NCBI GenBank assembly: GCA_017654735.1
Contig: JADPYG010000088.1
Coordinates: 4,526,001 to 4,590,000 of the forward strand
Source of the DNA: Vishniacozyma victoriae
Lineage: Eukaryota; Basidiomycota; Tremellomycetes; Tremellales; Bulleribasidiaceae
Direction: 5' to 3'
Length of the DNA stretch: 64,000 nt
Shown: piece after piece, positions 48,695-61,013 of the stretch
Position numbering within the stretch: the stretch's first letter is position 1
Layout of the letters: every line of letters begins with the position of its first letter
Position numbers and translations under genes: made by a program
The notes under the pieces: generated by a model
What the model saw: only the letters and a program-made list of their open reading frames with translations
The model's database searches: none
Told to the model about the DNA's origin: nothing

Positions 48695-51582
48695 TCACTG
48701 ACACGAGAAACAATGACTTCCAGTCAAGCTGTCGTCCATACTGTTTTTGCCGACGATAATCCCGAAGTCTCCCTCTGGCATGACCCAATCTTGGGTGATG
48801 ACATCCCAGTACGAGACGTCGTATAGGGATAGGTGGAACTGGACCTGCTTGGCCTCCCATGGCTCAAGAGACACCCTGATCTGTCAGCTGCGTTTTGCTG
48901 TAGTACGCGTTACTGACCTATTGAAATCTCTCAAAACTTTGGGTGGTTCACCAGCAGACTCGGGGAAGGCGAGGTATAATTGTGGTACTTCACATCCGTA
49001 TACCCCGCCAGTGTTTTGAATATCGGCAGTCACGGTCCATCGCTTTCGCTGAAGCCTGATTGTCAGATAAAGTTTGCTATGGCGAACTCACGAATCCCTC
49101 ATGAACGCTCCGATCCTAGTCTCATTCCCGCCGGTCTCACCTGCCCAGTACGCCTGGTCATTCGCATCCCTCTTCCTGGCCTCCTCACCGCCATTCTCGA
49201 CAACGTTGAGGTTGGTGTAATTGAACTGAGTGTAACTCAACCCGAAACCGAAGGGGAATCTAGGCTCGATACCTTCAGCCAAGAAATGCCTGTAGTCGAC
49301 GTTGAGTTTCTCAGAGTATACGACATTTGTCTGGGGGGGAACATCGGTATCGACATAATCGATATCGGAGCCGTAATCGCCTCTCTGTTTTGCGATTGTG
49401 TACGGTAGACGACCGGAAGGGTTGTAGTCACCGTACAAGACATCCACGAGCGAATTGCCGGATTCTTGTCCTGGCAGACCTGCCCATAAGACGGCAGTGA
49501 CGTTGGGGTGATCGATCCAAGCTTCCATATCGATTTGACCGACCGAGTGTACGACAACGATGACATTGCTGAAGTATCCAGCCATTGCTTTGACGAGCTC
49601 GTCGCCGTTGTACCAAGCCGTCAAGTTGTTTCGATCACCGTTGTTGCCGTCTACTGTGATGTACTGTTCTCCTGAATCGGAGTTGATACCGACGATAACG
49701 ACATCCTTTGCGGTAGCGACATTTGCGGCTCCATCGATATCCCAATTGTCGAACCACCAGTCGATATCTGTACCGTCCTGCCTTGCTCTGGCGGTGATGG
49801 CTTGCAGTGGGTCGATAAGGTAAGGGAACTCCACGGTTCCAGATCCCCAGCCCATAGCTAGGGTGCCATTCAAACCACCCCTGTCCTCGAATCCGTTTGG
49901 ACCGAGCCACGAAGGTCCAAGATCTCCACCGATAAGAGCCATAGTCTCGGGTGACGATAGCGGTAGGGTGTTGTTGACATTCTTGAGTAGTACCGTCGAT
50001 GCGGCGCCCATCTCTCTAATGACCCTGGTTGTTTAGCTGAATTCCACCCAGGTGTACTCACTTGTAGTGATCCTCTTGGACGTTGACATGCGAGTTGTTT
50101 GCTCCACCCGGTCGCCTGAAGGAATCGAAGTTGACCTCGGGGTAATCTTGGTCTTGTTCAAGCAAGAACCAACTAGCCACGATTCTTTCTGCCATATCAT
50201 CCAATCTCTCATTCGCGATCGATCCATTGTTGACTCCGGCAGTCAAGTTCTGGCCAAAGAACGAAGTCAAACTTCCAAAAGTGACATCTCCAGGCATATC
50301 CATATCTTCACCGGAGTTGACTGCATTCACACCCGAGTGAGTTGCTGTCCAGTCGGAAACGATGAAGCCTTGGAACCCGAAGTCGGTCTTGAGGATACCA
50401 TTTTGAGTCTTCGAGTTTTGGCATGCCCAAGAACCGTTGATTAGGTTGTAAGAGCACATGACGGCTGCTACGTCTGCTGCGACTGCTCGAAGATATGGGT
50501 GGGAATAGATCTCTCGCATTGTTCGGTCATCTAAATTGGATGAGGAGGTGGTTCGATTCCGTTCTTGGTTGTTTGCGATAAAGTGCTTTGCACTAAAGTT
50601 AGCCTGTGCTCAAGCATTCGACTTACGTTGCCTGGACACCTGCATCCTGCATACCCCTGATGGTCATCTCGGCACCGATTCCCATCAAATAGGGATCAGC
50701 CCCGAAACTCTCCCAATCTCTTCCACCAGCGGCATTTCTTCCAATGTCAATAGCAGGTCCCAAAGCGATATTGACACCTTTAGCCTTGTACTCGGATCCC
50801 ATTGCGTAACCCCTGGCGTACATCAAATCCTTGTCGAATGTCGAGCCCGAGTTGATACCAGCTGGGAAGGCCGATACCCGGTCGGCGAATCGTACACCAA
50901 GTGGACTGTCTTGTAGACATAATCCTGAAAAGTTCTGGGATGGGATAGGGGGAATGTTTCCGACACATCGGCCATAAGACCATCCTGTTCCTGTACATAG
51001 TTGAGACTTTTCCTCAACCGTCCATCCAGACAAATAGTCCCTGGCCTTCTGGTGTGCATCGGCCCATCGAGAATTGAAGTGGTAGTATGAGGAATTGGCG
51101 ACGAGGGGGTATTCGATTTGAGGGGAAGTGTAACCGTCGGGAATGGTTGTGCCGGGAACGAGAGAATCGGTTGCTTGTGGAGCACATGTACCCGGGGCGG
51201 TGACTGTTGAAATGGAAGTCATATATACAGTCACACCCCCGGTAGCATCTGTAGTAGTCGAGGCGATCATGGTGGGCTCAGCCGATGTCGAGGAGGAAGC
51301 TGTGATCGAGCCGGCGGAGCTGGCTACCGAGGTAGCAGAGGTGGCTACAGCACCACTAGCGCTAGAGACTGCAGAGGTAGCTACAGCACCACTAGCGCTA
51401 GAGACTGCCGAGGTGGCAGCGGAAGCTGCTGAAGCCGGAGCTTCTCCCCCTCCACCTCCAGACCCAGCCTGTCCACCCATATCCGCTCCCTGCTGACCTT
51501 GTCTCTTTACCGGTGACCATGCCAAGGTAGTCGATGTATGTAGCGCAAGCGCATATATACTCAAAGTCGATAGTGATAGCAT
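48695..51582 (-). CDS. Secreted GH3 beta-glucosidase
   Basis: About 900 aa in five exons, ATG complementary to 51580-51582, likely stop TGA 48695-48697. A signal peptide (MLSLSTLSIYALALHTSTTL, then AWSPVKR) ends at a Kex2-like KR site, followed by a Ser/Ala/Thr-rich linker with two 36-bp repeats. The GH3 TIM-barrel domain contains CLQDSPLGVRFAD, AGGRDWESFGADPYLMG, KHFIANNQE and the nucleophile segment GFIVSDWTA (Asp). The second GH3 domain (TVLLKNVNNTLPL; IDHPNVTAVLWAGLPGQESG) and the fibronectin-III-like end (IQNTGGVYGCEVPQLYLAFP; EPWEAKQVQFHLS) follow, the last two in exons after 49090 and 48890. Family knowledge: these enzymes release glucose from cellobiose and beta-glucans outside the cell. 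Catalytic residues appear present. The final few codons are the least certain. Confidence 0.9.
51338..51409. repeat. 36-bp coding tandem duplication
   Basis: Two nearly identical 36-bp units (start GAGGTGGCTACAGCACCACT) in the linker of the GH3 gene, giving the peptide SAVSSASGAVAT twice. Confidence 0.9.
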
Positions 51583-51956
51583 GATGGATGACGCCCTCAG
51601 TGCAGGTGTAATGGAAGAAGCCTGACTCCCTCCACAAAAACCGTTATATAAGTCCGATAAAAGGATTCATGTCAGGTGTAAAAGTCGACCTATAGGTTCT
51701 TTGCGGGAGTACCATGCGGTCACAGCATCCGAATGACGCAGCCGTACAAATCGGACCTCAAGACGTGCATACAAATGCTCTGGCTCTGCACCTTTCTACA
51801 AGGAGTATACCTCCGACGCTAGGCTAATTCATCTACGTAAAGAGGTGTACTAATTTGCCCTCATGACTCATCTGGTGACATCTATAGCCGCATTTTACTT
51901 GGCGCGGGGAATAGATCGGAAAAACCTCGCTGCATCGATAGTAGCGAGGGGGCCAT
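51583..51956 (-). promoter_or_regulatory. Promoter region of the GH3 gene
   Basis: 374 bp between the GH3 start and the COG5 stop. A TTATATAA box lies at 51644-51651, about 62 bp before the ATG. No other motif can be called with confidence. Confidence 0.45.
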
Positions 51957-54900
51957 CTAATGCTCCACTTCTCCACCTGCAGCCTCCGCTTCGGCCTCTT
52001 TGGCATGCACCAAAACCTCCCTCACAAGCTTGACAGTCTCTTCATCCTCTTCCGATCCATCCACCTGACCATCGACTGCCTTCTCCACCAGATCAATGAC
52101 CTCGGAAGAAGTATGTCTCTGTAGCCAAAGGACATACTCTGCTTCTGACCAACCGTGGACCTCGTGTGGTAAACGCAAAGGTCCATGGACGATGATATGA
52201 TGGAAAACGACTGCGATCGGTAGATGGACTGTTTCGACTGGATTTGCCAATGTTTTCAGGTCGGAGAACAGTATCGTCCTCAGTGATCTAAGGGCGAGGT
52301 ATTCGTCCCCGATTTGAGATAATTTGACACCTTTGGTCGACTTGGCTCCCATTGGCTGACCGGTAGCTAGAAGCGATTGTATCGATACTTCGAGTTCCGT
52401 CATGTCGGTCGTCAACTTCAATTTACCCGATTCTCCCAGCGGTCGGGCAATGGATGCGTGAAGCAGGAATACCGAAATTAGGTGACGAGCTAAGTCGAGT
52501 ACCCTTTTTGTCAGCTCCGTAAACTCGTGGATCTCCTGTAGCACCTACCAATCTCGCATGAAATCACCCATGGACAATCGGCCTAGGATCTCCCGCTTGA
52601 TAAAGGCAACCTTGTCGACGAGATCCTGCATATACGGACTTCCTCCCTGTCCATTCATCGACATCGGATCAACAGGTCTGCTGAAATCGACTTTATGTAT
52701 ACGCCCAATGATCGTCGAGAACTCTCGCTTGAACGCCGTGTCGAGCGGTGTAGTGACTCGAAGTGAGGTGGTATGTAATGCCTGACGTCAGTGTGGGTTC
52801 CGTCATCAACTAGGTCGACTCACTTTCACTGCGGGCTGAAGTATCTCCCATACTTTGCCGGGGAACTCGCCCTCGACAAACGTCAGATTGTACCAGCAGT
52901 GATACAAGCAGCTGGCAAATTGAGCATTGACATTCTCAGCCGCCGTTGCCTGAGGGCCGATAAGACTTGTAGCAGTAAAGTCCCGTACCATCTGATGATC
53001 AGCTTCGATCTGGATGAACTGGGAAGTAACACTGACCATCCCATCCAGCCTACTGACTAGGCTTTCAAGTACCTTGACTCCATTCCTAGCGACTGTTCTG
53101 ACTAATAGCGGATCGAACTTGGCGGAATCCAGTTCGTTCGTGATAACTCGAGCGATGTTGACACCCTCGCTTGGACCAAGTGGGGCTTTTGAGGAAACGT
53201 AGTTATTTATTGCGGTTGTTACCGAGTCGTTGATACGCGTCGTTGAGCGTGTGAGGTAAAGTGTTTCGAGTGAGGACACAGATCGGAGAACGAGCACAGC
53301 TTCAGGACTAGACGATCAGCAATGGGACTGATAGAACGACTGACCTTTGACGATCTCTGGTGTAGACAGTATCTGTATGTACCGCAATACGACCAAAGAA
53401 GTCGTGGAGTAGCCTTAGTAAACGAGGGTAGCCGGTGCTAAGTGCTTGCTGAAGCCAATTTGATGCTGATAGTCAGCGAGAAAGCCTCATGTGGAGACGG
53501 CGACTCACTACGCGCAGCCTCCTTCGTTTGCGTCTCAAATGCATGCGCCAGGGTCGTCCAGAATGTGAAGCTTGGCTTTTCGTCCAGTCGCTGCAAGTCA
53601 GCTGTCATCATTCTTTGGGGTTCTGGCAGCTGCTCACCTTCATAACATCGTCTAGGAACTCTGTTTGAGTGATTGGATCCTTCTTGATTTTCAGGACCTT
53701 TTCGAGGGTGTACACCTGATCGTAAGCGCTGTTACACATTTCGAACCTGCCTTTATGCAACAATTGGCGACATCCTCGACGACACGTTCTAGCCTCGCCC
53801 AGAGGACCTGTACCCATTGTTGTTGATTTGACGAGTTTGGTTCGGTAGATTGACGTGAACGACCGGTGAAGTTGATTGTACTCTTTGATTGCGTATCTGT
53901 TGTCAGCGCTATCGATTATGTATGCGCGTACCTTTTCCTGCGACCTCTCTTCCAATAGCTGCCGAGTCAAATGCCCTCGATATACGTAGTGTGACTGCGT
54001 CATTGAGGTCCGCCAACAGGTTCGATACTAGATCAGGGAGGAGGCGTAGATTATGTGCCGTTTGCAGTGATGATGCCAGTAATGTTTGGTTCTACCGTCA
54101 GCGTCGTTCCTGTTTGTCAACATACCAAGTCGGAAAGACCGGTCATGACCATATTTTCCATTTCTTGGATGACAGTATCGCGAGCTTTATCTATCGTGGG
54201 AGCGTGAGCCTTGACAAAGTCAAACGACATGAGCGGTAGGGCTTCCACATCATTCGCTTCGTCATCTTCAGCTATTGTTGGGTGTAGTAGAACATCTGAT
54301 ATCAGTACCCTCTATGAGTGTGGAATAGACTCACCAAGCTCGGCCACGCTGAGTGCTGCTTTCGCTAATTCTCGTTCCTTCGCACCCTCTCCCGCTCCAC
54401 TTTCCGCCTCGCTGACACGCTTCATCTGGACATCCAGCCTCTTGGCCACTAGTACAAATCTTGATGCTCTCCGAGTCAAGTCGGAAGCTTGAGCGAGGAC
54501 ATGTAATCGACGAACCAGCACGGCAAGCTGTTCATGCGGTACGTGGATCTTTTGATGTAGCCTTCCAAGAGACGTCGAGAGTGACGATAGAGACGAACGG
54601 ATGGGTGCAAGGTTCGAAGAGAGAGATAATGACGTTGTTAAATGAGCGAGAAGGAGTGGGTACGAAGTCGATATTTCCTGTCGTAGCTGTCGAGTTACAT
54701 CTTCCTGATTATCAGCCATGCCCGCTGTAAGTGACATACAATCCCCTGATTGAGCCTTGCGAGCTCAACTCCCACATCTCCCCTGTCTCCTTGACCGTCT
54801 GTTGCTCGTGATTTCCCTTTGTCTGGAGCGATCTCGTCGTCGGGGCGATATGTACGACCTTGCAATACCGCTTCGGCATAATCTTGGACATCGAATTTGT

Positions 54901-54989
54901 CTGACAAAAAGGCTGTCGAGTCTGCACATGAGCGATGGGCTTCGACTTCTGAAGCTGGACTAAAATATACCTATGGCTACGTCCGACAT
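51957..54989 (-). CDS. COG5: Conserved oligomeric Golgi complex subunit 5
   Basis: About 850 aa in roughly ten exons, ATG complementary to 54987-54989 (MSDVAI, then DSTAFLSDKFDVQDYAEAVL), TAG 51957-51959. The N-terminal FLSDKFDVQDYA matches the FL-x-x-DF(N/D)V start of COG5. Helical-bundle segments follow (HEQLAVLVRRLHVLAQASDL). The C-terminal block RVLDLARHLISVFLLHASIA plus RPLGESGKLKLTTDMTELE and LALRSLRTILF are close to animal COG5. Family knowledge: COG5 is in lobe B of the COG tether for retrograde vesicles at the Golgi. It is divergent from ATG6 across 184 bp. Many in-frame stops between conserved blocks are removed by 45-50 nt introns; individual joins in the middle were not all verified. 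Confidence 0.88.
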
Positions 54990-55173
54990 CTTGTGTAGTC
55001 TTAGCGAGTCGTGATTGGCATCCGGTATTGGTGAAAGATAGTCAGGTTGATACCCTTTGGTGCTTTAGCTTTAGTTGATAAACGCGGTCCGGAGAGATCC
55101 GAAAAGGGTCCCCACTTGAGTGTACTTACTCTTGCACCTATGCATCATACACTGACTCACATAGCCTTCTGAG
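54990..55173. promoter_or_regulatory. Bidirectional promoter, COG5 / ATG6
   Basis: 184 bp between divergent start codons of two membrane-trafficking genes. No specific factor site is claimed. Confidence 0.4.
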
Positions 55174-56889
55174 ATGTCTACAGCACAGTCAGAAGCAAGT
55201 ATATCATGTCAGAGATGTCACCAGGTAAGAATTATCAACTCGAAATGAGCTGATTTCAGCCATTGATCCTGGATCCAACAATATCGTCCCTCTCGACTAA
55301 GCAGCATGATCTTCTCACGACTTCTTTGCCAGACCCAGGGGGACCATCACGACTATCGCCCAGATCCAAACTTTCGTCTTTACCTCCTTCATCTCGTCAG
55401 GGCGCGGCGATATGGGCAGAATCTCATCAAATACCACTGAAACCCGTTGCTGAGTCCTTCATCCTCCTGGGCGAATCTACCATCAATCTCCCTCCCGCCT
55501 CTCCGAATCATGTCGCCAATTCACCCAATCTCGCTGCGAACCTACATGCGATCTTATCATCCCGTACACCGATATCACATCCGCTATGTGTGGATTGTAC
55601 GAGCATGTTACAAGCGGAGCTCCAGAAGGAGCTGGAGGAGATATCGAGAGAGAGGGACGCTTATATACATTTCGAGAAGGGTATCCTGCGCAATAGAGAG
55701 GATATAAAGGGCAAGCGCCGACAATCAGTAGAAGGTCTTGGAGAGCACGACATAGAAGGGGATGAGGATGAGTGGCAGGAAATGACGAAGCGTGTTTCGG
55801 AATTGGAGGCTGAGGAAGTGAAGTTGAGGAAAGTACTAGCGGAGAGAGAACGAGAGCTAGAGCAGAGGCGGAAGGAAGAAGAGGTGATGGCAGAAGAGGA
55901 GCGAGAGGTCGACAGGCTCGAGACTGAGTGAGCTGAACGGCCCGTCTCGTCCAACGTCAGCTGACATCCAGATACCTCCTATCTCACGCCCACTTGTCAA
56001 CCGAGGTCGACCGCCGTCAAAAAGCTCTTTCTACAGCACGTACCAAGCTCCTCTTGTCATCTGCAATGCTCCGTCACTTGGAAGCTACAAATGTCTACAA
56101 CGATGCCTTCCAAATCGGTCACGTTCCCCTTCATTCCGATGCCAAGACCCATTCAGGCGCCAGCTCAATCAGTGTCGGTACCATCAATGGTCTCAGGCTA
56201 GGCGGAAGACCAGTGGTAGAGTGGGACGAGATCAATGCGGCTTGGGGTCTTGTGGCACTGTGTATAGACAGAATAGCTGCCAAGGTCGGATGTGTTTTTG
56301 ATTCGTACGTAATCCCGGCGATACTCGGCTGATTGTAGGTATAAGATTCTACCTTTGGGCTCATTCTCGCGCATTGAGGAGCTACCACCGAGTAGGAACC
56401 CGTATGATTTGTACTACTCTACCGAGTTCACCCAGGTTTTGCAGACTAGGAAATTCAACCACGGACTGGTAGCGCTTCTAGATTGCCTACGCCAGCTAGT
56501 CGAGCACGGTCGCGAATCCGGCAGAGACTGGGGCAAGGGCAATATCGAGTACGTCCCTCGATCCGTTCGACACATCTACTGATGTTTGCAGGATACGTAA
56601 AGACAAGATTTCATCCTACTCTATCCGACTACCCGGGTTCGCAACGCCTCAATCTTTCCTACCCGGAGCAATGTCATTAATGGGTCTCGGATCTACATCC
56701 TCCAGCCCATCTGCAAGTACCGGAACTGGGAGCTCGAACCGATCGGAAGGTGGAGCTGGGGAAGAAGGCTGGACGAGAGCTTGTAGGGCTGTACTGCAGG
56801 TACTGAAACGGATTCTGGTGGTGGAGAGTGGCGAGGGAGAAAGGGGTATTCAACCTGGGCCTTTCGCCGTTGGTCCCGGGCGACGCTAG
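55174..56889 (+). CDS. ATG6: Beclin-1/Atg6, PI3-kinase complex subunit
   Basis: About 508 aa in five exons (first intron 55225-55259, 35 nt), ATG 55174, TAG 56887-56889. Exon 1 encodes the conserved zinc-like start SISCQRCHQ, joined to PLILDP, and a second CxxC (CVDCTSML) opens the coiled coil. The coiled coil runs about residues 130-240 (EEISRERDAYIHFEKG; VLAERERELEQRRKEEE). The BARA/ECD domain has NVYNDAFQIGH, TINGLRLGG, VEWDEINAAWG, and YKILPLGSFSRIE. Family knowledge: Atg6/Vps30 is a core subunit with Vps34 and Vps15, needed for autophagosome nucleation and vacuolar sorting. A Ser/Gly-rich loop lies near the C-terminus. The gene is intact. Confidence 0.93.
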
Positions 56890-57104
56890 TTCTGCTAGTC
56901 CAGTGCCATTGACCCGGGGCTAAACTGTACACTAGATCGCGGTATGCTCGAGGATCTCGAGAGTTGTATGCATAGACGACCTTCATGACCTCCTTGGGTG
57001 TCAATAGCGGAATCAAAACACCACATGCACCTGAATCACGGCTATTTGCATGTCCGATCCAGACTCTTTTCCACCATTCACCATACACTTCGCATAACGA
57101 GAGC

Positions 57105-58386
57105 ATGGCATCATCACTCCCACCTAGACCCAAGCCATGGGAAGAGAAGGGAGCTTCTGGTAGTAGTAATGCTGTAGCTGGACCTTCTTCTTCGACAAAC
57201 AACCAAAATCTCAGCTCGGCTTTTGATAATGCCGTTGCCTCCTCTTCGTCTACCGCACCTCGTATACCTGATAGGCCGTCCAACCTGGACGGGACCATGA
57301 CCACTAGTGGTGAGTGGCCTCTACTATATGACAATTTGAGAATGTATCGCTGACTATCAGGATATGGCGGAGCAAGCTCTTATCAGGCATCACGCTTTGG
57401 GCAGCAGCCTTATGGGGTGTCTCCATATGGTGGTGGTGGGATGGGTTATGGGGGCGGCATGAGCTCGTACTCGTCTCCTTATAGTCGGTTTGGCGGTGGA
57501 GGGTATGGAATGGGCGGTATGGGCGGTATGGGGATGGGCATGGGAGGTGGATATGGTATGGGAGGATACGGAGTGGGTGGCATGGGTGCTCCAGGCGAGG
57601 TAAGCTCAATTTACCTCGTCGTTCGAGCATGGAAGCTGATCTCCAGAACCTGACATCATCGCTGCAAGCTTCCACCGCCCCAGCGTTTGCAGTGCTCGAA
57701 TCACTCGTCACCGCCTTCACGTCCCTCGCTCAGCTAGTCGAGTCGACGTACATGGCCACCCACTCATCCTTCTTCGCCATGGTAGGCGTCGCAGATCAAC
57801 TAGGATCCGTCAAAACGTACCTAGGCCAAGTCCTCGGTGTATTCTCAATCTTGAGATTGGGGAAACGCATCATAGCCTGGCTCAGGGGCAAAAACGTAAA
57901 GACGGACGGATGGGCAAACGAGTGGTCGACCGGTATCTCGCCAAATCAACGTCCAGGAATGGACCCTACACGCCGACCTTCTTCGAAACCACTCTTACTC
58001 TTCCTCCTATCGGCGGTTGGACTTCCATACCTAATGTCGCGCCTGGTTAGACTATTGATAGCGTCCCAACAACGTCAACAGCAGCAGGGGATTGAGAATC
58101 TAGATCCGACGAAATTGACATTTGCCAGGGCTAAATGGGAGTTTAAAGCTGGAGAGGAATGGGAATTAGGTCTTGGGAGGGATGAGATCGTAGCTGTGCT
58201 GGAAAAGAGGGATGAAGGAGGGGATGCTGGGTGGTGGAGGGGACGAACGAGAGATGGGAGGATAGGATGGTTCCCTGGAAACTATGTGAGTCCTCAAAGA
58301 TAGAATCAATGAGTCGAGGCTGACAGGAACAGGTAGAGATCATTAGACGTAGGGAGCCTGGATCAGTCACGCCATCCGGTACATAA
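57105..58386 (+). CDS. PEX13: Peroxisomal docking protein Pex13
   Basis: About 380 aa in four exons, ATG 57105 (MASSLPPRPKPWE), TAA 58384-58386. The N-terminal PPRPKPWE motif is typical of Pex13. A Gly/Tyr/Met-rich low-complexity tract follows (GGGGYGMGGMGGMGMGMGGG), then hydrophobic helices (SLVTAFTSLAQLVESTYMAT; LLLFLLSAVGLPYLMSRLV) and a C-terminal SH3 domain (ARAKWEF...DEIVAVLEK...WWRGRTRDGRIGWFPGNYV). The last intron splits the SH3 at GNY|V. Family knowledge: Pex13 with Pex14 forms the import pore; its Gly/Tyr-rich tract has been linked to a meshwork pore. The gene follows ATG6 in tandem. Confidence 0.94.
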
Positions 58387-58543
58387 TACATTATTTCGAC
58401 ATGTCATTTGTACAACTTGCTACTTTATCCACACATCTCACGCCTTCTGGTGCTACCATCGGAAACACCAATATCGCTACACTGCTACTAATGTTTAGAA
58501 GGCATCAATGGTAAGGGAACTGAATACTCACTAAATCACAATA

Positions 58544-58774
58544 TCACTGAGCTCCCCCACTTTGCCCAGCCTGATTCTCCTTCTCCTGCCCAGGCGTCGC
58601 GTCCTGCCTCCTTTTGGTAGGTGTAGTAGTAGGAGGCTTTTTATCTCTGCCGTTGCCGAAGATTCCACCACCAAATAATTGCAACTGAGCTTTTGAGGCT
58701 GGGGCGTAGATGCCTCTTGATTCAAGGATTGCTGTTTTAGCTTGACCAGCGTCTGCGAGACCGTTTAGTGCCAT
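58544..58774 (-). CDS. Small 76-aa hypothetical protein
   Basis: Single-exon ORF with ATG complementary to 58772-58774 (MALNGLADAGQAKTAILESR) and TGA at 58544-58546. A TATAAAG box (58914-58920, minus strand) about 140 bp upstream and the regular protein composition favour a real gene. The first half is helix-like (AKTAILESRGIYAPASKAQL, then QLFGGGIFG). The second half is Lys/Gln/Thr-rich and disordered. I recognise no family. It is convergent with PEX13 across only about 155 bp. Confidence 0.55.
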   Translation of the reverse strand: MALNGLADAGQAKTAILESRGIYAPASKAQLQLFGGGIFGNGRDKKPPTTTPTKRRQDATPGQEKENQAGQSGGAQ

Positions 58775-59179
58775 TGTGTAGGAGGATATTGTGAAAATGG
58801 TAGAACGGTGTAGTGATTGCGATACTATTGAAATGCAAAGAATGAGAATGAGGATGAGAACAGTCAGGTTTATAGAAGGAGATGAAGGCCGAGGGCCGAT
58901 GTAGGCATGCTTCCTTTATACATATTCTTTGTTTGTCATGCATTTCACGGGCACCGGTGACCTTCGGCCTCGGCTGCCTCGACTTTGTTCGGGCATAGGG
59001 AATGATTCAGGCACGGATGATGATCTGGAGGGAGACTGTGGGAAAATCCAATGCCAAGTGGTTAGTTCACAAAAGGAAGTCCGAGAGTTGCATCATTCAA
59101 AGCCACAGAATGAAAATGGCCGTAGGTTTAAACATGAGCTTTGTACTATCCCAGAAGCCACTACCCAGTACACATTGTC
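58775..59179. promoter_or_regulatory. Intergenic region with TATA box and left direct repeat
   Basis: 405 bp between the small gene's start and the first orphan gene's stop, both on the minus strand. It holds the TATAAAG box (58914-58920) and the left copy of the direct repeat. Nothing else was seen. Confidence 0.45.
58950..59068. repeat. Diverged direct repeat, left copy
   Basis: About 119 bp matching 62638-62755 in the same orientation, roughly 70-75% identical by eye. Shared blocks include CCTTCGGC, TGCCTCG, GAATGA-x-TCAGGCAC, GATCT and GTGGGAAAA. It lies upstream of the 76-aa gene and downstream of the first orphan gene. Confidence 0.7.
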
Positions 59180-60440
59180 CTACTCTGACCTCATGAGAAA
59201 TTGGTCCATGGTGTTGTTGGGTAGATCGGTGAATTTGGGATTGGTCCAGGTATGCTCGTTCCGGAAGTATGGTCGTTTGAGATCTGGCCAGTCTCGACGC
59301 AAGAGTCGATCGACCTCCGGACGGAGGCAAGGCGCCTTTGGGTCGTCCGGGAACGCCGTGTGCACCATTATGTCGAGAATCAATTCATCGAATTCGGTTC
59401 CGATTGCGACCATGTAAGCAGGGTTGTTGCTGGTTGTGTAACGTGCACCGATGGATTCATCCCAGCCTGCTGTACCGGGAACAACGCCTGGTCTGTAACT
59501 TTCTGACCAAAGTATCGGCACACGGATGTTGGTCTGTTTGGTCATCAGCGCTTGTCTCGCCGAAGCCGAGTAGACTTACCAACACCACCCCTGTGCACGG
59601 CGGGACTTCATATTCCGTCCCCCGACCGAGCAAATAGCCTTCGTCCTCCCTGACTTCGCCCTTTGCATTGACAATGCTGTCTATGATCCCAATTGTCGGT
59701 AACCGATACCATCGCTTGCCAGGTTGATTCTCAGCGAGAATATCACGAGTCGGAGATAGCCAGATCCTGATGTTCAGCCTCTCTGTTTCTGTTGCCGAGA
59801 GATATGAGATCACGCACCCATCACCGCGAGCTCTGGCAGCTTTCAAGTACTCTCTACCCTTTCGTACCTGCTCAGCATCGAAAGCGTTCCGCTCCACCGG
59901 ATCATCTGGCCTCTCAGGTGGGTCTGGTTTCTGGTCTTCGACAGCCAGTCCGACCAGCCAAAAGTACACTCGCACATCTGGATACGTCTCCATAGAGGCA
60001 GTGTCGACGTCGATCAAGTGGTCTGCCGGATCGTGGGACGTGCCATCGAATAGAGGCGAATCAGGGTCGGCACCGCGGATACCAGATGCCAACAATTCTG
60101 GGTGAGTCTCAGACTGGGTCGATTTGACCGCCGGTGCGGTTGTCGGAATTTTTGATGTAGAGAGGTATTCATCAACCGCCGGCGGTGCTTCGGGAGTAGT
60201 GAGGAGGTCATCGGCGGGCGTGTCTGTAGGTCGCGATTGAGTGATCTGACTGGGGGGTGTTGTGTGCAGTTCGTCAGGGCCCATCGCACTGACTTGTCAG
60301 CAAACGTCTCGCTCTGTATTTCCCGGTCAGCCTCACCTTGGTGGAGTAACAATCCTGTTCGATGCTTCCGCAGGCTGTCTCCCAAAGCCAATGCGAACAC
60401 GAGAAGTCATCTTCTTCAGTTGTCGTTTGATTGGCTTCAT
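59180..60440 (-). CDS. Orphan protein 1 of a divergent pair
   Basis: About 388 aa in three exons, ATG complementary to 60438-60440 (MKPIKRQLKKMTSRVRIGFG), TAG 59180-59182. The basic N-terminus joins, across a 48-nt intron near 60289-60336, to a Thr/Pro-rich region (DELHTTPPSQITQSRPTD). The second intron is 59534-59579 and joins CTGVVL to TNIRVPIL. The rest looks folded, with mixed hydrophobic segments (PDVRVYFWLVGLAVED; RLNIRIWLSPTRDILAENQP; TEFDELILDIMVHTAF) but no motif I can name. It is not membrane-like. It lies between two direct repeats together with the next gene. Confidence 0.65.
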
Positions 60441-61013
60441 TATAGTATGATGTACGACTATGTCTGGTGAAAATTAAGCAGTGTTATTGGTAAGAGTGAA
60501 ATGAGTTGTGCTGGGGACATTCACGTTGGAGCGGGTCCTTTATAGTTCCTTTGAGTACCGGTTGATTGTTTGTGTCTTTTTGAACCTTACAATAAGACAA
60601 AGTGTTCCGCCGCGTCCTATCCGATGGTCACCGTCCGGACGATGGGGATTCCTTTGGTTTGATAGTTGTCTTGCTACAAGGCGGTGCACGTATGACGCGT
60701 CAACGAGTGTATGTTGGGGCCTGACAATTTTGAACAATAGGGTGACGCGGCTCGAGAACCAAGCTCGAAGCAGGGATATTTGGGGATTGATTGTGGCACT
60801 ACACAACATGTTTGAAAGGACCCTCTCCGCCACGTACAAAAGGAAAGGTCCCTATAGTCAACAGACAAAAAGAAGACCGTGCATACTAAACGCCAATGAA
60901 TCGGCTTCACATATATGAATAGGCTTTGTCAGACTCCACTGACCCATTCACTCATTAGCCAAAGTTTACTCGCCACCGATACTGTAGTACCCGATTATTG
61001 CACAATCACCGAA
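60441..61013. promoter_or_regulatory. Divergent promoter region of the orphan pair
   Basis: 573 bp between the start codons of the two unrecognised genes. CTTTATAG near 60537 could be a TATA-like element on the plus strand. An in-frame upstream ATG at 60915 could extend the second gene by 33 codons. Confidence 0.4.

Noticed and set aside
57417..57653. Gly/Met-rich tract as a separate glycine-rich protein or repeat element
   Set aside because: It is in frame with PEX13, whose N-terminal half is normally Gly/Tyr-rich.
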